Source: Thermoprotei archaeon ex4572_64 (GTDB lineage Archaea > Thermoproteota > Thermoprotei > Thermoproteales > Thermocladiaceae). From it: DNA of 8,664 bases. Shown here piece by piece: positions 5,353 through 8,664 of this stretch. Position numbers and translations under genes: made by a program. The DNA lies in the NCBI GenBank assembly GCA_002254895.1, contig NJDF01000021.1, positions 1 through 8,664 of the forward strand, given 5' to 3'. The notes beneath the pieces were generated by a model. The model did no database searches. It worked only from the letters and a program-made list of their open reading frames with translations, and had not been told where the DNA came from. Each line of letters begins with the position of its first letter. Positions within the stretch are counted from its first letter, which is position 1.

Positions 5353-6654
5353 TCACCATCCTCCTATACATCCAATACATGGTCTACGTATTTTTTCATG
5401 AATGTGCTTTTCTACTTCTTCAGGTCTTGATGGTACGTGTATTCTCCATCTCTTCTTTACTATTGTTATAGTTTCTGTTATATTTTCAATGCGTGATTTT
5501 ACATCACTTACCTCACTTTCTATTTTCTCTCTCATCTTTTTAAAATGTTCTTTAAGCTTTTCTACACCTTTAGGTAAGATTGTTGTTATATTCTTCTCAA
5601 TTTTGCTTAACTTTTCTTCAATCATAGATTCATATTTTTTCACTTCCTTCAGAGTCTGGTTTAAGGTCTCGTTAATTTTGTTAAGTAATTTTTCAACATC
5701 TTCTTTACTTCTCTCTTCAATTTTTCTTAACTTCTCAATAAGTTCTTGAAGTTTTTCTCTAGCACGTTTAATCTTTTCTTTAGCTTCTCTTCTAAGTTCT
5801 TTCACTTCCCTCACAAGTTCTTTAACTACTTTCAATTTGTGTAATGTTCTATTAACGTTGCTTATAGATAGGTTTAATGCAGCTATGGCTATGGGACTTG
5901 CATTAACGTATTTTAAGTGTTCTCTAACAACTTGCAAGATCTTGATAACCCTACCCACTCTATATATGGCGTTGTCGATTCCTGTAAGATTAGCTTCAGT
6001 AATGTTACTACGTACAATCTCTGAAATTATCTTACCAATACTCAAGTTGAGATAGCTTCTTAATCTCACCTTTGTCTTGTTAATAAATACACTAATCGAT
6101 ACGTTTTCAGCTTGAATCATTTCCTTAATCTTCATTCTGAAACAGTTCCTAACACATACGCCAAATGGTACCTTACCAACACACTCCTCAATACATGCCT
6201 TGATCTTCTCTACGGGAGGTATTGGTATGGTTTTATTCGTTACATTACTAACTTTCTCAATAATTTCTCTAGTTCTATTAGCAATTTCTTCACATAAACC
6301 TTTAGAAATATTATACCATAAGTTTGGCTGTACTTTTAGAACCTCAATATAGGCTCTATGACATAGGACGTAAGCATGTGCTAAATTCTTAAAGACAGTA
6401 CCTTCACATTTACCTCTCTCTATAAGTGCTTTAGTACTGTTTAATAAATCCTTAGCTGTCTCTACATTGATTAGTGCTGTATCTACATTATAAGTCTCTG
6501 CGATAGTGTAGACTTTATCACAGTATGTACTTACTACTTCATACTTAACTTCTGCAACACTACATACAGCTTCCTCACTCTTAACTACTGATACTAATGC
6601 GGTAAGTACTGCTATGAGTATTAATATAGTTAGTACTGCAACCCTCATGCTCAT
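5353..6654 (-). CDS. Secreted coiled-coil protein with many N-glycosylation sequons and a C-terminal CxxC tail
   Basis: 433 residues. Residues 1-26 are a signal peptide (MSMRVAVLTILILIAVLTAL then VSVVKS), with cleavage likely before EEAVC. Residues 27-175 form a Cys-rich helical head with nine cysteines (31, 45, 83, 98, 121, 154, 158, 167, 171), including paired CIEEC and CVRNC. Residues about 205-270 are helical, and 273-398 a long, highly charged coiled coil. I count 17 N-x-S/T sequons across the protein. The end is RPCIGCIGGW, carrying C426 and C429. There is no C-terminal membrane helix, so it should be released or held at the surface by partners or disulfides. Surface stalk or S-layer-associated role is inference; no family recognised. 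Start: ATG 6654 with a TATA box 28 bp upstream; ATG 6648 is also possible. It is divergent from a membrane-bound regulator, suggesting joint control. Confidence 0.8.
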   Translation of the reverse strand: MSMRVAVLTILILIAVLTALVSVVKSEEAVCSVAEVKYEVVSTYCDKVYTIAETYNVDTALINVETAKDLLNSTKALIERGKCEGTVFKNLAHAYVLCHRAYIEVLKVQPNLWYNISKGLCEEIANRTREIIEKVSNVTNKTIPIPPVEKIKACIEECVGKVPFGVCVRNCFRMKIKEMIQAENVSISVFINKTKVRLRSYLNLSIGKIISEIVRSNITEANLTGIDNAIYRVGRVIKILQVVREHLKYVNASPIAIAALNLSISNVNRTLHKLKVVKELVREVKELRREAKEKIKRAREKLQELIEKLRKIEERSKEDVEKLLNKINETLNQTLKEVKKYESMIEEKLSKIEKNITTILPKGVEKLKEHFKKMREKIESEVSDVKSRIENITETITIVKKRWRIHVPSRPEEVEKHIHEKIRRPCIGCIGGW

Positions 6655-6676
6655 GCGAAGCTACGTAGTAGAGGTA

Positions 6677-6687
6677 GTTATTAAGGA
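6677..6687 (-). promoter_or_regulatory. TATA box of the secreted coiled-coil gene
   Basis: Minus-strand ccttaataact, centred about 28 bp before ATG 6654, giving a leaderless or nearly leaderless transcript. Confidence 0.5.
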
Positions 6688-6694
6688 ATATCAG

Positions 6695-6740
6695 TGAAAC
6701 TTTACATGAAACCTACATGAAACTCTTTGAAACTTGAAAT
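6695..6740. promoter_or_regulatory. Helically phased TGAAAC repeat array, candidate operator
   Basis: TGAAAC occurs at 6695, 6707, 6718 and 6728, spacings 12, 11 and 10 bp, followed by TGAAAT at 6735. Two units extend to ACATGAAAC (6704-6712 and 6715-6723). The array fills the gap between the TATA boxes of the two divergent genes, so sites lie on one face of the helix. It is a good candidate binding site for the winged-helix protein encoded beside it. Confidence 0.6.
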
Positions 6741-6746
6741 AGACAA

Positions 6747-6759
6747 ATTCTTTAAGAAT
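6747..6759 (+). promoter_or_regulatory. Palindromic TATA-like box before the regulator gene
   Basis: ATTCTT-T-AAGAAT is a perfect 6-bp inverted repeat whose centre (6753) is 28 bp before ATG 6781, so it can act as TATA box and may also bind a dimeric regulator. Confidence 0.45.
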
Positions 6760-6780
6760 ACTGAAATAGTTGAGAGAAGT

Positions 6781-7031
6781 ATGGAGACTCTACTTCTAGT
6801 ACTCTCACTAATAGTTAATATAACAGTAGTAAGATTCATATAGTTAAGTCTGACAACATCATAATCATAGATCCACCCATTAGAGGTAGTGAGGCTACTC
6901 TATCCTCAGGAAGTTACAATATTACGTACATAGTACTACCCAAACCAGCAATACCACCAATAACTATAAATAGAACAGTAATTGAGGAAAAGAAAGAGAG
7001 AGCTGTAATAGGTGAAGAGAAGGTTAAAGCT
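6781..7031 (+). other. Frameshifted 5' part of the membrane regulator gene: signal peptide and outer domain in two frames
   Basis: ATG 6781 opens a signal-peptide-like stretch (METLLLVLSLIVNITVV) that stops at 6841-6843. From 6819 a second frame is open all the way into the 7032 gene, encoding DNIIIIDPPIRGSEATLSSG, SYNITYIVLPKPAIPP and a charged linker up to EEKVKAVYKEG. That frame contains no ATG, GTG or TTG before the GTG at 7032, so it can only be read after a shift of -1 from the first frame within 6819-6840. Joined, the protein would be about 198 residues: signal, outer domain, membrane helix, winged helix. I see no classic slippery run, so a one-base deletion or sequencing error is the simplest explanation. 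Confidence 0.75.
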
Positions 7032-7373
7032 GTGTATAAGGAAGGTGCACGTCTAGATTATCTCTACTACATAGCAATACTAGTAGTTATTTGTCTAATA
7101 ATTATTGCTCTGATCTTACTGAGAAGAAGAAAAGCAACATATATGAGTAAGTTTGGTGTTGAATATGAGCACTTAAGAGAGATTGATAAACAGATTATAG
7201 ACATAATTAAGAATCATGGAGGATCTTTAATGCAGAGTGAGTTACAGAAGATACTAAACATTCCCAAGACAACTCTCTGGAGAGCTGTTAAGAGATTAGA
7301 GAGGTTTGGATATCTTAGAATTGAGAAAGTTCATGGATTAAATAGGCTAGTACTTGTAAGAGATTACTCTTGA
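7032..7373 (+). CDS. Membrane-anchored winged helix-turn-helix regulator (intact C-terminal part)
   Basis: 113 residues from a GTG. A membrane helix spans about residues 9-31 (YLYYIAILVVICLIIIALIL), followed by stop-transfer RRRK. Residues 43-110 are a winged helix: helix 1 REIDKQIIDIIKNHGG, then SLMQSELQKILNIPKTTLWR with the recognition helix in TTLWRAVKRLERFGY, and the wing strands LRIEKVHGLNRLVLV. The topology places DNA-binding inside and the N-terminus outside. The GTG is probably not the original start, because the reading frame upstream encodes a matching outer domain behind a frameshift. If only this part is made it would be a signal-anchor protein. Such one-component surface sensors occur in crenarchaea. 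Divergence from the secreted coiled-coil gene across a phased repeat array makes that gene and itself the likely targets. Its 3' end overlaps the convergent phosphatase gene by 10 bp. Confidence 0.8.
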   Translation: MYKEGARLDYLYYIAILVVICLIIIALILLRRRKATYMSKFGVEYEHLREIDKQIIDIIKNHGGSLMQSELQKILNIPKTTLWRAVKRLERFGYLRIEKVHGLNRLVLVRDYS

Positions 7374-7861
7374 GTTTCTCTTCTTAATCTTTCAATAAGT
7401 GCTTTAAAGCTTATTAAAGCCATATACTGCTCATCAGTTATTGATATCTCATTATTTATATTAAAGATTTCTTCAAGTGCTTCCTCAACTTCTAAGCCTT
7501 TACTATACATCAAGTATGCTGCAAGGACCGTTACTGTTCTACCGATACCTCCATAACAATGAACTAGTACGGGCTTCTTTTCCTGTAAATATTCATCAAT
7601 AATTTTCACTAAACGTAAAAGCTCAAGGTCTGTAGGTGCATGTCCATCCTTAACAGGTACTCTAATTAACTCTATACCATGTCTTTTGAGTTCATTAACA
7701 TATTCCTTATAATCAATACCTGCCATACTGAACTCCCAATCTTCAACAAGTGATATTACCAATGTAATTCCATGCTTAATCCAGTACTTAATGTCATTTA
7801 GACTTTCAGGTATTGGTGAACCTGCAAGTAGTTTATCAATAACCCAGTAAATCCTCACCAT
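7364..7861 (-). CDS. Dual-specificity-type protein tyrosine phosphatase
   Basis: 165 residues, the usual size of compact archaeal PTPs. The P-loop HCYGGIGRT (residues 101-109) gives the CX5R signature with nucleophile C102 and phosphate-binding R108. D72 in PVKDGHAPT is the general acid of the WPD-like loop. ITDEQYMAL (141-149) sits where the Q-loop Gln is found. It hydrolyses phospho-Tyr and possibly phospho-Ser/Thr or phosphorylated small molecules in the cytosol; the GGIG loop does not tell which. The start ATG (7861-7859) overlaps the end of the HAD gene (7 nt shared), so the two are translationally coupled and cotranscribed. The 3' end overlaps the convergent regulator gene. Two phosphatases in tandem suggest linked dephosphorylation, but no kinase is present here. 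Confidence 0.92.
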   Translation of the reverse strand: MVRIYWVIDKLLAGSPIPESLNDIKYWIKHGITLVISLVEDWEFSMAGIDYKEYVNELKRHGIELIRVPVKDGHAPTDLELLRLVKIIDEYLQEKKPVLVHCYGGIGRTVTVLAAYLMYSKGLEVEEALEEIFNINNEISITDEQYMALISFKALIERLRRETQE

Positions 7862-8466
7862 AATAGCTTATTTAAAACCTTAATTACTGGGTATAGTGTT
7901 TTTGAATAAATTACAATACTTGCAGCATTAGATACTTCAATACATGTAGGGTTATAAGCAATACTTAATTTTGCTTTCCTAAGTACTGGAATATCCATTT
8001 CACCATCACCAATAGCTAAAATCTTGCTCCAGTCTAGACTCAGCACCTCCTCTATGATGTGCTCTTTAGATGATACGTTAACTTCAACACTAAAGATCTC
8101 GTTGAAGTTATATACTAAGTTGTTAGATATGTAGTAGTTTACGTACTTATCAACGAGTTCTCTATTATAGTCCAAGCCGCCAGTAATTATTATTATGTCT
8201 AACTTCTTATCTCTAAGAAATTTTAATAATTCAAGAGCTCCAGGTCTTAAGTATGGTTTAAGATTTAGAATTTTCTTGGACAATCTATGCCAAAGCATAA
8301 CATCGATGAAAGCCCAATCCTTGTAGTCAATTAGTCCTCTAGAATAGGCTTCTTTATGCATTTTAGCTAAATCTTCAAGATTCAGCAATTTGTGTACATA
8401 TGCCCATGCAGATTTAGTGTATGTCAGTACGCCATCAAAATCAATAAGTGCATATTGAAGGTTCAT
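7855..8466 (-). CDS. HAD-superfamily phosphatase, SerB-like
   Basis: 203 residues with all four HAD motifs: motif I DFDGVLT (D9 nucleophile, D11 acid/base), motif II TGG (T95), motif III Lys K134 in SSKEH, and motif IV GDGEMD (153-158). Residues 16-75 form a helical C1-type cap, as in phosphoserine-phosphatase-like enzymes. Cytosolic Mg2+-dependent phosphohydrolase; the serine-biosynthesis role is only one option, since cap residues that set substrate choice cannot be judged here. It lies 12 nt after the stop of rps6e and overlaps the start of the tyrosine phosphatase gene, so it is probably the second gene of an rps6e-HAD-PTP transcript. No Shine-Dalgarno site precedes it; the purine-rich aaggaggag in the end of rps6e is too far away (about 40 nt). 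Confidence 0.9.
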   Translation of the reverse strand: MNLQYALIDFDGVLTYTKSAWAYVHKLLNLEDLAKMHKEAYSRGLIDYKDWAFIDVMLWHRLSKKILNLKPYLRPGALELLKFLRDKKLDIIIITGGLDYNRELVDKYVNYYISNNLVYNFNEIFSVEVNVSSKEHIIEEVLSLDWSKILAIGDGEMDIPVLRKAKLSIAYNPTCIEVSNAASIVIYSKTLYPVIKVLNKLLW

Positions 8467-8478
8467 GAGAATCTACAC

Positions 8479-8664
8479 TTATTGTTCTTCAATTTTCTCC
8501 TCCTTCTTCATAAGCTTTTTCTTCTCCTTGATACCTAAAGGTATTACGGGTCCCTCACTCCAATCCTTTGGGTATACTAGTACAGCATTTATTTGAACAA
8601 TATGATCAGTAATTACATTACCTCTCACTAACTTTCTACGTCTTTCTCCAGTCTTTCTAGGATG
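8479..8664 (-). CDS. rps6e: 30S ribosomal protein S6e, C-terminal 61 residues (partial, 5' end outside window)
   Basis: The minus strand from 8664 is open for 61 codons to TAA at 8481-8479: HPRKTGERRRKLVRGNVITD, then HIVQINAVLVYPKDWSEGPV, ending KKKLMKKEEKIEEQ. The GERRRKLVRGN...DHIVQIN block is the conserved end of archaeal S6e, a small-subunit protein near the body/spur. The tail of about 25 charged residues after the conserved block is longer than I expect for minimal archaeal S6e. In many archaea rps6e precedes the translation factor aIF2 gamma gene; here two phosphatase genes follow instead, 12 nt downstream. Confidence 0.88.
   Translation of the reverse strand, partial: HPRKTGERRRKLVRGNVITDHIVQINAVLVYPKDWSEGPVIPLGIKEKKKLMKKEEKIEEQ

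Noticed and set aside
5402..6297. Open frames on the plus strand antisense to the secreted coiled-coil gene
   Set aside because: They mirror a low-complexity Lys/Glu-rich coding strand, giving Ser/Phe/Leu-rich translations with no start context or domain.
7867..7876. TATA-like ttttaaataa on the minus strand just before the tyrosine phosphatase
   Set aside because: Its predicted start would fall inside the gene after the ATG with no later start codon, and the gene overlaps the HAD gene, so cotranscription is simpler.
1..8664. CRISPR array, insertion sequence ends, transposase or integrase
   Set aside because: No regularly spaced repeats, no terminal inverted repeats with a transposase frame, and no integrase-like sequence seen on either strand.

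Overview
The window looks like chromosomal DNA of a hyperthermophilic archaeon, probably a low-GC member of the Thermoproteota (crenarchaea); genus not assigned. The grounds are: an AT-rich genome with GC-rich structural RNA; an archaeal-type initiator tRNA with encoded CCA and an intron bounded by a bulge-helix-bulge motif at a non-canonical position; a C/D box sRNA with 12-nt guides; TATA boxes about 25 nt upstream of start codons with no Shine-Dalgarno sites (leaderless transcripts); and the C-terminus of the archaeal/eukaryotic ribosomal protein S6e.

Layout. Positions 1-711 hold the scrambled wreck of an M42-family metallo-aminopeptidase gene containing a 46-bp direct repeat. Positions 737-1057 encode a small ribbon-helix-helix plus coiled-coil protein. 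Positions 1058-1968 hold no intact gene, only possible decayed gene fragments and a weak C/D sRNA candidate. A divergent pair follows: a radical SAM enzyme (1969-2748, minus) and a four-cluster [4Fe-4S] electron-transfer protein (2831-3415, plus), sharing an 82-bp promoter region. Positions 3416-4274 hold no intact protein gene but do hold a convincing C/D box sRNA on the minus strand (3541-3590) with its own promoter. Next come a free-standing LAGLIDADG-type protein (4275-5057) and, 100 bp downstream, the intron-containing initiator tRNA-Met (5158-5262).

The second half carries a secreted, heavily glycosylatable coiled-coil protein (5353-6654, minus), divergent from a membrane-anchored winged-helix regulator (7032-7373, plus). 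The regulator's signal peptide and outer domain lie in two different frames upstream (6781-7031). Between the two genes are four TGAAAC repeats spaced one helical turn apart, a candidate operator. The right end is a minus-strand operon read leftward: rps6e (partial), a HAD phosphatase and a dual-specificity-type protein phosphatase, with 12-nt spacing and then a 7-nt overlap.

How the parts may work together (inference): the wHTH protein could sense something at the cell surface and control the secreted protein and itself through the TGAAAC array. The radical SAM/ferredoxin pair probably shares redox chemistry, since radical SAM enzymes need low-potential electrons. The sRNA appears to guide 2'-O-methylation of 16S rRNA next to the 530 loop. 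Several decayed genes between intact ones suggest a locus that gains and loses accessory genes.
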